Source of the DNA: JAFGXT01 sp963677165
GTDB lineage: Bacteria; Verrucomicrobiota; Lentisphaeria; Victivallales; SZUA-371
Assembly: GCA_963677165.2 (NCBI GenBank)
Contig: CAXXSX010000002.1
Location: forward strand, 1,798,001 to 1,862,000
DNA: 64,000 nucleotides
Reading direction: 5' to 3'
Each line of letters opens with the position of its first letter. The stretch's first letter is position 1. A model generated the notes under the pieces. The model was given only the letters and a program-made list of their open reading frames with translations, did not search any database and was not told where the DNA came from. This document shows, piece by piece, positions 26,041-34,989 of this stretch. The position numbers were made by a program, and so were the translations under genes.

Positions 26041-27326
26041 TATTCTGCGTGGGTGATTTTGATAACTACCGGGTTGTGCCAGCGCATGTTGCCGTAGGGG
26101 CGGTAGCAGCGTACGGCACTGATAAATAATCCTTCCCGGTTCTGTTTCCATTTGGTAGAAATATCGGTTTCTCCATGGGAATGTTCCATGATCATTCCGT
26201 TTTGTCCGACCAGCTCAATTCGGGTTTTATCTGTAGCGCGTACTCCTTTCAGCAGAAATTCGCGCCGTTCTCCTCGTTTCCAGACTTTTTCGTCAAGAAT
26301 ATAGGCATAAACGGTGTTGGAATCCTTTTCTCCGGCATACCAGATGTCCCCGTCATTCAGCGTTCGCCATGGACGGACGGTGTAAACCGCGGAATTATTC
26401 CAGAACATCCATAGTCCGAGTTCCCGTAATACACTATCCTGATCGGTAGGAATTTGTCCGTATGGATCTGGAGTTATATTCAGCAGCAGGTTACCGCCTT
26501 TTGCACGGGTTTCAATCAACAGCCGGATCAGTTCGGAACCGGTTTTATTTTCAACATTGGTGGCTTTCCAGTTCCACTGGTCTCCGATCGTATGGCACGT
26601 TTCCCAGGCTCCGCTTATGGGGGTATCCGGCAGGTGCTGTTCCGGGGTTTCCATTTCTCCACGTGTGACTACCACATTGGAGTTGAGTTGCCAGGCCAAC
26701 TCTTTGAGACCTTCGGGCGGTCCGTCAAAGAACAGTAGATCAATATCTCCGTAATTCGACATGAGTTCTGTAAGCTGTTGTTTATTATATTTCATCAGTC
26801 CCGGATTTGAGACAGGAATAACTTCATCATTTAAAAACTGCAAGACAATATTATTATTACGTAGCCAGTGAAAATCCAGCGGAGAAAAATATAGTCCAAC
26901 TCCAAGTCCGGCACGGCGGAATGCGGTAATAAACTCATCGGTAACATCACGTTGAAATGGCGTATTCATAATGTTATACGGTGTGGAATTCGTATTATAC
27001 ATACAGAAGCCGGAGTGATGTTTGGCGGTAAACATCAAATATCGCATACCGACGGTCCGGGCCAGAAGAGCATAGTCGTCGGCTCTAAAACGGTAGGGAT
27101 CAAACAGGTTGGGGAGATCGTGTTCATACTGACGCAGAACACGTTCTTCCGCGCCGATCATCGGATGACTGATCTCGCCGCCCAGCGGAGAATCCACGCT
27201 CCAGTGAATAAACATTCCCAGCGCAAGATCCCTGAACCATTCGACTTGTTCACTGTCGTTTCCGCCGCTATTCATTACCGATTTGTCTGATATAGTCCGG
27301 TCTATTACCGGCATTTCATTGATCAT
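26040..27326 (-). CDS. GH29 alpha-L-fucosidase
   Basis: 428 residues without a signal peptide. Family marks: WFRDLALGMFIHWSVDSPLGG, FDPYRFRADDYALLARTVGMRYLMFTAKHHSGFCMY, GLGVGLYFSPLDFHW, and DIDLLFFDGPPEG, where Asp201 fits the catalytic nucleophile. NLLLNITPDPYGQIP near 285-300 is also typical. A short C-terminal beta domain follows. The enzyme releases alpha-L-fucose from glycan ends. It lies 18 bases after the secreted toroid-type gene in a LacI-led reverse operon, so its substrate is probably made available by that cluster. Confidence 0.93.
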   Translation of the reverse strand: MINEMPVIDRTISDKSVMNSGGNDSEQVEWFRDLALGMFIHWSVDSPLGGEISHPMIGAEERVLRQYEHDLPNLFDPYRFRADDYALLARTVGMRYLMFTAKHHSGFCMYNTNSTPYNIMNTPFQRDVTDEFITAFRRAGLGVGLYFSPLDFHWLRNNNIVLQFLNDEVIPVSNPGLMKYNKQQLTELMSNYGDIDLLFFDGPPEGLKELAWQLNSNVVVTRGEMETPEQHLPDTPISGAWETCHTIGDQWNWKATNVENKTGSELIRLLIETRAKGGNLLLNITPDPYGQIPTDQDSVLRELGLWMFWNNSAVYTVRPWRTLNDGDIWYAGEKDSNTVYAYILDEKVWKRGERREFLLKGVRATDKTRIELVGQNGMIMEHSHGETDISTKWKQNREGLFISAVRCYRPYGNMRWHNPVVIKITHAE

Positions 27327-27344
27327 CTTTATATTTCCTGTATT

Positions 27345-29219
27345 TTACTTCAACACTACCAGCTGATGACTGGCAAGCAATATTTTTCCGGAAAGAGATT
27401 TCTTCAACGATTTGCCGTCTTTACTGCCGGTTTGCATGCAGGTAAATCCTTCCGCAGGTGTAAACGCTGCCTCTTTAGAAGAATTATTGAAGATTAGAAG
27501 GGCAGCCGGTTTGCCTGATTTCATGATTGTTACCGAATAAATATTGTTCTTAACTGTTGCCGGACCGACGGCCAGTACGAATTTACCTGTTTTATTGACA
27601 GTCGCACCGATTGTGAAGCTCTCCCCTGCTTTATATTGACGTTTGCCGGTTTCATCGACTAATGATTCGAAAATATTTTTTCTTTTATCAACGAGTTTGA
27701 ACTCTCCGAGTTTTCCACTGAGCGTTACCATCAGGTCAGGAGAAGCCAGCCTGTCTCCATTGATCTTAAAGTTTTTAGATGTCCTGGTCCAGACCGCGAC
27801 ACGGTCACAGGTGTTTTCGGTTTTACAGGTTAGCCACAATTGTCCTGCCAGGCCACCATCCGCATCGGCATACCAGAGATCAATGCGCTGCCACGGAGAT
27901 GCTTTTTGCGGCAGAGAACCATATGCTCCCGGGACAGGAGCAAAGACAACAGCCTGGGCAATCCATTTATTTCCGCAGATCATTGAACGTTTGGTTGTTT
28001 TATCGCGATGTACTATACTGTAGGATTTCTGGTAATTGCAACCTGATGCGGTTACCGGAGTCAGACATATCGAGGTAACATAAGAACTTACTTTTAATGT
28101 GTCCGAAATTGATATTCCTGCAGTTGATTCATTCCAGGAAGTGAATGGCATGACAATGTCACAGTCGCCGTCCCGAAAAGCGGCGCCGTTGGCGTTGCCG
28201 TCATATTCGGCCCGTTTGGCAAGCATTTCCGGTTTGATTGCAGGATCATAGAATCCCATGGCGTAATACATGAAATAATATGGCTGAGTTTGTTGTCGCC
28301 TCAGCTGCATAACCCTTGCGGTTAATGGATTATGGGATATTCCGGCGATGATTTCGGGGCCGAAATAAGGTCCTCCGGTCCCCCAGAAATGCTTCCACCA
28401 TGGGGAAGCAAATGCGGTTAGCCACCCACAGCGTGTAGCGGAACGGCTCCAGCCGGACATTTTTGCCAATGATTCTCTGGTTTCTTTGTCATTGGTCAAC
28501 AGGTAGTAGATTCCCATAAATGTAGAATCAAAATTATAGTAGCACGGATCTGGTCCTGAAGTCCGGATATAGCTGAATGCTCCGCCCGGAAGTTGGTGTT
28601 TAGCCGCGGCATCCATACATTCTTTTGCTTTTGCGCTCCATTTGGTTGTATCTTTGTCTTCAGGGTTTACGGTTCGGTATAGTTGCGCTGCCAGTTCGAG
28701 CCCGGCAGCGGCCTGGTGCAGGGTGTTGGGGGCGACTGTAATCCAACCGGATTTTATCTGGGATTTATAACAGGCGGTCACAGAAGGGCGTATGCGTTTC
28801 AGCCACTGTTTGATTTTGTCGTTATCGACTTTGCTACTGGTGCGCCAGAAATCCACTGTTTGCAGTATTGGTATAAGTTCCCAATAGCTTTTAGGTTTTT
28901 TTTCAAGTTCTGCAGTCCAATATTCTGTGAGCTTCAAAGCCTGGTCACCGATTTCTTGTTTCTCATGGTGTTTGCTTTCCTGTGCTGTATATCCCCAGGT
29001 TAACCAGAAGGCTTCTCCTTTAATTTTGTTCAGATTTTTCTGATTGTTCTTTGCCTGTTTCATTCCGCGTGCGACGAGATATTCCGCTTTTTTCAGATAT
29101 GGGTTTATATTTGACAAGGTTTTTGTCTTTGGAATGGTACTCTCTCCGGCATGCAGTTGATTAAAACAGACCAGTCCGGCTAGAGAGATAATTCCGAAAG
29201 AAGTTAAGCGCTTTCGCAT
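27345..29219 (-). CDS. Secreted helical-toroid protein, probable glycan-active enzyme
   Basis: 624 residues. Signal peptide ends near LHAGE. The first 350 residues are helix-rich with Trp/Tyr/Gly motifs (AAGLELAAQLY, GGAFSYIRTSGPDPCYYNFDSTFMGIYYLL, SPWWKHFWGTGGPYFGPE), as in (alpha/alpha)n-toroid lyases and hydrolases. The C-terminal 270 residues are strand-rich (IDLWYADADGGLAGQLWL, FTIGATVNKTGKFVLAV), as in heparinase- or alginate-lyase-like enzymes. No catalytic residues can be fixed, so enzyme class is open. The upstream gene is a pseudopilin and the downstream one a GH29 fucosidase. Confidence 0.6.
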   Translation of the reverse strand: MRKRLTSFGIISLAGLVCFNQLHAGESTIPKTKTLSNINPYLKKAEYLVARGMKQAKNNQKNLNKIKGEAFWLTWGYTAQESKHHEKQEIGDQALKLTEYWTAELEKKPKSYWELIPILQTVDFWRTSSKVDNDKIKQWLKRIRPSVTACYKSQIKSGWITVAPNTLHQAAAGLELAAQLYRTVNPEDKDTTKWSAKAKECMDAAAKHQLPGGAFSYIRTSGPDPCYYNFDSTFMGIYYLLTNDKETRESLAKMSGWSRSATRCGWLTAFASPWWKHFWGTGGPYFGPEIIAGISHNPLTARVMQLRRQQTQPYYFMYYAMGFYDPAIKPEMLAKRAEYDGNANGAAFRDGDCDIVMPFTSWNESTAGISISDTLKVSSYVTSICLTPVTASGCNYQKSYSIVHRDKTTKRSMICGNKWIAQAVVFAPVPGAYGSLPQKASPWQRIDLWYADADGGLAGQLWLTCKTENTCDRVAVWTRTSKNFKINGDRLASPDLMVTLSGKLGEFKLVDKRKNIFESLVDETGKRQYKAGESFTIGATVNKTGKFVLAVGPATVKNNIYSVTIMKSGKPAALLIFNNSSKEAAFTPAEGFTCMQTGSKDGKSLKKSLSGKILLASHQLVVLK

Positions 29220-29299
29220 GATTGCTTCCTTTTCTATGTATTTAGATGAAATTTTGATTTAGAGACGCCGCAATGATAATTATTGATTAGATGTAGAAT

Positions 29300-29983
29300 T
29301 TAATTAAAGGAGGGAGGAGCCATTCCTTTATATAACCAGTATTTTCCTGTGGAATACCCATTGGTGGTTGGAAGAGGAGGTGTTCCCAATGATTCTACGT
29401 GACTGTCAAGCCAAAGAATGTTGACTTGTTTTCCTGGATGAAACGCTTTCATATATCCGCCGTAAGTTTTTTCACTGAAATGTGCAACCATCAAACGGTC
29501 TGACGTATAGGCATCTGCCAGAAAAACCTTCTGGCTGAAATGTTTGAACTGGGATATTCGGTAAGGCTTACTGCTGTCTGGAACTTCTCCGCTTCCGGCT
29601 TCGCCCAGGTGAGGATTTATATTCCAGGTTGGACCGATTGTCGAAGAGGAGTAAACTCTGCCAGTGGGGTTTTCTCCACAAGTCCAGATTTGTCCTCCCG
29701 AAGTCTTGGGCGATTTATAGGACTCCTGTCCAATGTACGGCATTATCTTTGTTGTCCATTTGGTTCCATTTGTCCAATAAAAACCGCCATGAACCAAATA
29801 ATCATTGTAGTCACTGGTATATAGTGAATTTGCTTGTCCCATTTGTTTTAAATTATTAGTGCAAACACTTTTTTTCGCAATTCTTCTGGCCTGACTTAAT
29901 GCGGGTAACAGCATTGCAGCGAGAATTGCGATGATTGCAATCACGACGAGAAGTTCTATGAGTGTGAATCGTGTTTTTTTCAT
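29300..29983 (-). CDS. Type II pseudopilin-like protein (prepilin N-terminus, H-x9-DG-type C-terminus)
   Basis: 227 residues. It begins with a short basic stretch and the prepilin methylation motif FTLIELLVVIAIIAILAAML, then SQARRIAKKSVCTNNLKQMGQA, the usual Lentisphaerota/Planctomycetota layout. The extracellular domain ends in FHPGKQVNILWLDSHVESL, the family's His...Asp signature. Such proteins are very abundant in these phyla; many sit beside glycan genes and are presumed surface or secretion components. Here it lies between the LacI-type regulator and the secreted enzyme-like gene. Confidence 0.9.
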   Translation of the reverse strand: MKKTRFTLIELLVVIAIIAILAAMLLPALSQARRIAKKSVCTNNLKQMGQANSLYTSDYNDYLVHGGFYWTNGTKWTTKIMPYIGQESYKSPKTSGGQIWTCGENPTGRVYSSSTIGPTWNINPHLGEAGSGEVPDSSKPYRISQFKHFSQKVFLADAYTSDRLMVAHFSEKTYGGYMKAFHPGKQVNILWLDSHVESLGTPPLPTTNGYSTGKYWLYKGMAPPSFN

Positions 29984-30022
29984 TTTGTTTTTCTCCCATT
30001 CGATTTTATTATGATATTCTTG

Positions 30023-31048
30023 CTAAATTTTAATTACAGAATTCCGTTCAACTAAACTTACCGGATGGAGTTCTTTCCTGAGCGGCATATCATTGTTATT
30101 CAAGCGTTCAAGTATCAGTTGTGCTGCTTTTTGTCCAATTCCTTTGCCGTCCTGCTGTATTGTGGTCAGAGGTGGCATCATTACTTTTGAAAAGTTTAAT
30201 CCGGCATGGCCTATGACACTGAGATCTGTTGGAATTCTTAAATTTGCTTGATGTGCGGCCTGGTAAACCGGAAGCGCATCATTGTCATTAAACGCATATA
30301 TTGCCGTTGGACGCTCTGGGGTTGACAGGTATTCAACAAGTTTTTTTACCTGATTACTATGATTGCCTTCCAAATGAATAATATCCCGGTCACGGAGTAC
30401 AATGTCATTATCCGCGAGAGCGCTTCTTAACCCTTCAAGACGTGACAGCATGGGAAGGCTGCCGAATGATGAGCTACAAACAAAACCGATTTGGCGATGT
30501 CCATAATCCGCCAAGTATTTTCCAGCCAATCGACTGCCTGCCCGGTCATCCGATGAAACGTTGTCATAAGCCATTTTATATCCGGTACCATCTACGGTTA
30601 CCACCGGCAGGCTGAAACGGGTGATTTCCGCAATTTCTTTCTCCGTTAGAGATTGGTCCGCTATTGACAGGATAATGCCGTCTACTCGATGATCAACCAG
30701 ACGTTTCAGGCCAATCCGTTCTCCATCTTCACCCAAATCGATAACGATCGGTAAATAATCCACATTTAATAGTTCCCGTTGTATTCCGATGGCGATATCG
30801 GCGAAATAACTGCAACTGAGACGGCATAACAATACTCCTATGCTTTTCGTCTTGCCGCCAAAAGAACTTTTTGCCACCTGGTTGGGACGAAATCCATACT
30901 GATCCGCTAGGGTTAAAATTTTTTCTTTAGTTTTTTTTGTAACTGTTTGCTTGCCGGAAAAAACCCGCGATACGGTAGCAACCGAAACCCCGGCTATTTC
31001 AGAAAAGTCTTTTATATTTAATATTTTATTTGATGATGTTTTTCTCAT
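30023..31048 (-). CDS. LacI-family transcriptional regulator
   Basis: 341 residues. The N-terminal helix-turn-helix is clear (ILNIKDFSEIAGVSVATVSRVFSG, about 10-33). The hinge and the periplasmic-binding-like effector domain follow: KSIGVLLCRLSCSYFADIAIGI, GRQIGFVCSSS-like strand and AIYAFNDNDALPVYQAA. It leads a reverse operon of pseudopilin, secreted enzyme-like protein and GH29. A palindrome 25-46 bases upstream of its ATG suggests autoregulation. Confidence 0.93.
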   Translation of the reverse strand: MRKTSSNKILNIKDFSEIAGVSVATVSRVFSGKQTVTKKTKEKILTLADQYGFRPNQVAKSSFGGKTKSIGVLLCRLSCSYFADIAIGIQRELLNVDYLPIVIDLGEDGERIGLKRLVDHRVDGIILSIADQSLTEKEIAEITRFSLPVVTVDGTGYKMAYDNVSSDDRAGSRLAGKYLADYGHRQIGFVCSSSFGSLPMLSRLEGLRSALADNDIVLRDRDIIHLEGNHSNQVKKLVEYLSTPERPTAIYAFNDNDALPVYQAAHQANLRIPTDLSVIGHAGLNFSKVMMPPLTTIQQDGKGIGQKAAQLILERLNNNDMPLRKELHPVSLVERNSVIKI

Positions 31049-31072
31049 TAGTCTTGCTGATTAATTTGTCGG

Positions 31073-31094
31073 AAAATGTAACTGTTTACATTTT
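31073..31094. promoter_or_regulatory. LacI-family operator-like palindrome
   Basis: AAAATGTAA (31073-31081), four bases, TTACATTTT (31086-31094). The symmetry and position 25-46 bases before the LacI-type start codon fit an autoregulatory operator. It resembles the TGTAA...TTACA core of several LacI-type sites, though the central CG is missing. Confidence 0.6.
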
Positions 31095-31199
31095 TATTAT
31101 ATCAAGAGAACAGGTTGGTGTCAAGGATGCGTGTTAATAAAAATCAAAGATTTACCAATTTTCATCTCAATAAAAAGCATTAGGAAAGTGTTCTTTTTA

Positions 31200-31228
31200 T
31201 TGACATATTAAATGAAAAGGATTATTCT
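31200..31228 (+). promoter_or_regulatory. Sigma70-type promoter of the hybrid sensor kinase gene
   Basis: TTGACA (31200-31205), a 17-base spacer and TATTCT (31223-31228). The start codon is about 120 bases further on, leaving a long AT-rich leader. Confidence 0.65.
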
Positions 31229-31355
31229 GAATAGAAGAGAAGACTAAAAAACAGTTTTGTCTTTCACTTTTTTCGTAAGAATGTGGCCTGGGGGAATTAT
31301 CCTTGTTTTTTTTAAATACCATATTCTTTGTTTCTGATATGTTAATGTATGTTAT

Positions 31356-33926
31356 ATGGCACGTAAGATGATAATGATAAAATATTTTAAAGTACTGCTT
31401 TTTATTATTGTTTTACTGGCTTTATCTGTGACAAGTCGCCTTTACTGTTCGGATCTGAAAAATAATCAATCTTCGGTTTTCTCAGAAGAAGAGAAAGTTT
31501 GGATCTCATCTCATCCTGTAATATCCGTAGCTATCGATCCGGATTTTCCCCCGATTGAATTTTATGATGAACGTGGAGTTCCCCGAGGAATTTCCTGCGG
31601 TTTCATTCAGCTACTGGAGATGAAAACCGGACTGCAATTCAAGTTTATTCGGGTCGCAAACTGGACGGCGGCATTAGACGGTGTTACAAAAAAGGAAATT
31701 GATTTGGTTTGTGCTGCTACTCCGTCACCCGCTCGAAAGAAACGAATGTTATTTACTGATCCTGTCGTTAAAATTCCTGTCGTAATCGTTTCCCGGGCCG
31801 GAGGAAATGATAATATGACGCTGGATGATTTGAAAGGTAAGTCGGTTGCAATCGTTGACGGGTATATAATGGAGGATTACGTCAAAGAGAATTATCCTGA
31901 GATAAAAGTATATGCAGTGCCGAATGCGAGAGCCGGATTGCGGATGGTTTCTTCTGGGGAAGCTTTTGCTATGCTGGAGTATCTTTCATCCGTATCATAT
32001 TATATTGGCAAGGAAGGTATAAGCAATCTAAAGATTGTGGGAGATACTCACAAATTCGCACGTCTTGCGATGGCGACCCGTAATGACTGGCCGATACTAC
32101 GGCAGATTTTAGAAAAAGGATTGAAACAAATAACAGATTCTGAGCGGAAAGCGGTCATTGGCAAATGGGTTTCTTTAACTTCTCCACCCTTTTACGCCAA
32201 AAAGAAATTCTGGTTAATCAGTGGGGGGGCGATTGGCAGTCTGCTGCTTCTGATTCTTTTGATGCTGGGTTGGAACTGGAGTTTGCGAGCGGTAGTCAAG
32301 CAGCGGACTCAAAGTCTGAAAAAAGAATTGGATGAACGGTTGCGGGTGGAACAGGCGTTGCGTAATAGGGAAGAACAATTCAAAACGATCTTTGAAACTG
32401 CTCAGGATGCCATTTTTATTCTGGACTGGGATTCTATGGTGGACTGTAATAGCATGACCTATAAGATGTTTGGTGTTACAAAAGAGGAAATGGTTGGATA
32501 TAATCCGGTTGAGTTTTCTCCGGACCTGCAACCGGATGGGACTCCGTCATTAGAGAGAGCCGCGAAGTTGCGCGATGCTGCTTTTAAGGGCGAACCACAG
32601 TTTTTTGAGTGGGTTCATCGTCGACCTGACGGAACATGTTTTGATTCCGAGATTAAATTGAACCTAATCAAGTTCAAGGATGACGTTCAGTTATTGGCAA
32701 TCGTTCGTGATATTACAGCACGTAAACAGGCGCAGAAAGAAAAGGAAAAACTTCAAGCTCAATTAATTCAATCTCAAAAGCTGGAGTCTGTGGGGCGTCT
32801 TGCTGGAGGAATAGCCCATGATTTCAATAATATGCTTTGCGTAATTATAGGTTATACGGAAAGAATTATGAGAAGCATTGACTCTTCCTGGCAGATGTAT
32901 TCTGAATTGGATGAAATTAGAAAAGCAGCATCGCGTTCAGCTGCTCTGACCCGACAGTTGCTTGCCTTTGCCCGGAAAGAAACTGTAGAGCCGGAAGTGC
33001 TTGAGCTTAATGAGGTAGTGGAAGGTACACTTAAAATGTTAGGCCACCTGATCGGAGAGGACATTGAATTGTCCTGGCAGCCGAACGCTAAATCTGATAC
33101 TATTTTTATGGATCCAGCACAGATAGACCAGATTCTGGTAAATCTTTGTGTAAATGCCCGGGACGCTATCGCAAATATGGGACGGATTTCAATTGAAACT
33201 GCAAATGTCGTTATTGACGAAAATTATTGCATTGAGCATAAGGATTTTACCACAGGTGAATTTGTCATGTTGACTGTAAGCGATAATGGCTGCGGAATGG
33301 ATTCTGAAACTTCGGCCCATGTATTCGAACCGTTCTTTACGACAAAGAAAACCGGAGAAGGCACTGGAATGGGGCTGGCGACGATCCATGGCATAGTCAA
33401 ACAGAATAACGGCTTTATTAACGTTTACAGCGAACCAGGGCAGGGAACAACATTTAAGATATATATCCCAAGATATATAAAGCATCCGGAATATATGGGG
33501 GGGCAACAACCGGTACAGTCTGATATTGGCGGTCATGAAACAATTTTGCTTGTCGAGGATGAAATAATGTTACTGGAACTGTCTACGGAAATTTTAGAAA
33601 GCCTTGGATATCGCGTTTTGGCTGTTGACGTTCCAAGTAAGGCGATTCGGCTGGCGGAAAAATACTCTGCTGATATCGATTTGTTGATCACTGATGTGAT
33701 TATGCCTGAAATGAATGGTCGGGATTTGGCAGAACGATTGACCGGGATAATTCCCCAATTGAAAATCATATATATGTCTGGATATACTGCCAACGTGGTT
33801 GTTCAGCGCGGCATTCTTGACCAGGAATTCAACTTCATCCAGAAACCCTATAACAGTAATGATCTGTCAAAGAAGATCAGGGCAGTGCTTGATGGCGTTC
33901 CAACGCAGGCAGAAGAAACAGCCTAA
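31356..33926 (+). CDS. Hybrid sensor histidine kinase with periplasmic solute-binding sensor, PAS and receiver domains
   Basis: 856 residues; ATG 31356 or 31368 (neither has a strong ribosome site). Order: signal/anchor (about 8-28), SBP_bac_3 sensor (about 45-275, VAIDPDFPPIEFYDERG), transmembrane helix (about 286-308), PAS (about 335-460), HisKA with His488 in GGIAHDFNNM, HATPase with NLCVNARDAI, DNGCGM and GEGTGMGLATIHGIV, and a C-terminal receiver with Asp780 in LLITDVIMPEMNG. The sensor belongs to the family of the tandem protein at 269-1831. It probably detects a small metabolite outside the cell and signals through the attached receiver. No output regulator is adjacent. Its 3' end overlaps the convergent gene by 4 bases. 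Confidence 0.93.
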   Translation: MARKMIMIKYFKVLLFIIVLLALSVTSRLYCSDLKNNQSSVFSEEEKVWISSHPVISVAIDPDFPPIEFYDERGVPRGISCGFIQLLEMKTGLQFKFIRVANWTAALDGVTKKEIDLVCAATPSPARKKRMLFTDPVVKIPVVIVSRAGGNDNMTLDDLKGKSVAIVDGYIMEDYVKENYPEIKVYAVPNARAGLRMVSSGEAFAMLEYLSSVSYYIGKEGISNLKIVGDTHKFARLAMATRNDWPILRQILEKGLKQITDSERKAVIGKWVSLTSPPFYAKKKFWLISGGAIGSLLLLILLMLGWNWSLRAVVKQRTQSLKKELDERLRVEQALRNREEQFKTIFETAQDAIFILDWDSMVDCNSMTYKMFGVTKEEMVGYNPVEFSPDLQPDGTPSLERAAKLRDAAFKGEPQFFEWVHRRPDGTCFDSEIKLNLIKFKDDVQLLAIVRDITARKQAQKEKEKLQAQLIQSQKLESVGRLAGGIAHDFNNMLCVIIGYTERIMRSIDSSWQMYSELDEIRKAASRSAALTRQLLAFARKETVEPEVLELNEVVEGTLKMLGHLIGEDIELSWQPNAKSDTIFMDPAQIDQILVNLCVNARDAIANMGRISIETANVVIDENYCIEHKDFTTGEFVMLTVSDNGCGMDSETSAHVFEPFFTTKKTGEGTGMGLATIHGIVKQNNGFINVYSEPGQGTTFKIYIPRYIKHPEYMGGQQPVQSDIGGHETILLVEDEIMLLELSTEILESLGYRVLAVDVPSKAIRLAEKYSADIDLLITDVIMPEMNGRDLAERLTGIIPQLKIIYMSGYTANVVVQRGILDQEFNFIQKPYNSNDLSKKIRAVLDGVPTQAEETA

Positions 33927-34558
33927 CAATATTCTATATTGTTTAAATTTTCCTGTTGGTCAAATCGAAGAATCATTGCTCCTGTGGAGTAAGGATAGAT
34001 CATGGCGCGGTCCGTTATTTGGGGATAATCATTTCGGTCTGCGGCTGCACCGAAAAGTCTTAGAATAGAATCACTTGATGTTTTAAGTAGTTCCGACTCA
34101 ATGGTAGGCATATCAAAATGATCCAACTTGCGTTCTTCTGCTTCCGTTTTGCGCCAGTAAAGACAGAAATTCCATAAGGTTTCAGAAATTTGAGATTTAT
34201 CAAGAAATAAGTTAATACTCCAGTCAACGTAATTGTCTCGTCTGATATCAATTCCTGCCATAGCATAGAGTTTCGTCATTTGCAGTCGTTTTATATATTC
34301 GAGTAATTCAGTGGTCATGCATGACAGAGTCTGGTTTATTACAGACTTTTCATCTGAACACAGTACAGGAAAGATTTCACTAATGGTGAAACCAGCTTTG
34401 ATCGCCCCGATAAAAAAGTTGGTCATAACTTGTTCCAGTGCTTTGGGTTTGCCGGTATTTTCTTTTACCAACTGAATGTAATGATTTCTGTAGCGGTCAA
34501 AAAAAGCGTTGATCTCTTCTTCGGTCGTATCAGCGTTTTTTATGAATTCAATATCCAT
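33923..34558 (-). CDS. Hypothetical helical protein downstream of tsaE
   Basis: 211 residues, apparently cytoplasmic (no signal or membrane helix). Predicted mostly helical: EEEINAFFDRYRNHYIQLV, KALEQVMTNFFIGAIKAGF, INQTLSCMTTELLEYIKRL, then a mixed C-terminal half with MIYPYSTGAMILRF. Its start overlaps the tsaE stop, so the two are coupled. I do not recognise a family. Confidence 0.65.
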   Translation of the reverse strand: MDIEFIKNADTTEEEINAFFDRYRNHYIQLVKENTGKPKALEQVMTNFFIGAIKAGFTISEIFPVLCSDEKSVINQTLSCMTTELLEYIKRLQMTKLYAMAGIDIRRDNYVDWSINLFLDKSQISETLWNFCLYWRKTEAEERKLDHFDMPTIESELLKTSSDSILRLFGAAADRNDYPQITDRAMIYPYSTGAMILRFDQQENLNNIEYC

Positions 34559-34989
34559 TATTTAAAATCAAGCGTTATTTTTCTGGCAGTTTCGGACAGG
34601 TGCTCAATAAAAACGTGCTGCGTTTCGACTGGAAGCAATTCCTTGATGCGCATTGGCCATTCAAGTAAAACATATGCCGTGGGTTCTTCCAGGTATTCCT
34701 CCACGCCGAATGCCAGGGCGGCTACGTAATCATCGATTCGATAAAGGTCCATGTGATAAAACCAGCGTTCCGTGTCAACTTTGTATTCCTGGATAATCGT
34801 GTACGTGGGGCTGGAGATCGGTTCGGTAATGCCGAGGCCGCGAGCAAAGCCGCGGGAAAATACGGTTTTACCGGCTCCGAGGTCGCCGTGCAGGGCAATT
34901 ACTGTTCCGGGTTTGATTGACTTTGCTAATTCCGAAGCGAACTTTTCCGTTTCCTTTTCGCTATGTGTTTCTACAACCTGTTTATCCAC
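34558..34989 (-). CDS. tsaE: tRNA threonylcarbamoyladenosine biosynthesis ATPase TsaE
   Basis: 143 residues from GTG 34989, which overlaps the thiL stop by 8 bases (GTGGATAA) and places the Walker A motif GDLGAGKT at the usual distance from the N-terminus. Longer ATG starts (35037, 35052) would overlap thiL by 55-71 bases. Other marks: SSPTYTIIQEY, FYHMDLYRID, LLEWPMRI. TsaE binds ATP and works with TsaB and TsaD to form t6A37 in ANN-decoding tRNAs in the cytoplasm. TsaB and TsaD are not in the window. Confidence 0.93.
   Translation of the reverse strand: MDKQVVETHSEKETEKFASELAKSIKPGTVIALHGDLGAGKTVFSRGFARGLGITEPISSPTYTIIQEYKVDTERWFYHMDLYRIDDYVAALAFGVEEYLEEPTAYVLLEWPMRIKELLPVETQHVFIEHLSETARKITLDFK

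Larger units (their letters stand above)
31049..31355. other. Divergent intergenic region between LacI-type gene and sensor kinase
   Basis: About 300 bases holding the LacI operator-like palindrome (31073-31094) and a consensus forward promoter (31200-31228). The remainder is AT-rich with no reading frame or RNA gene that I can recognise. Confidence 0.6.
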
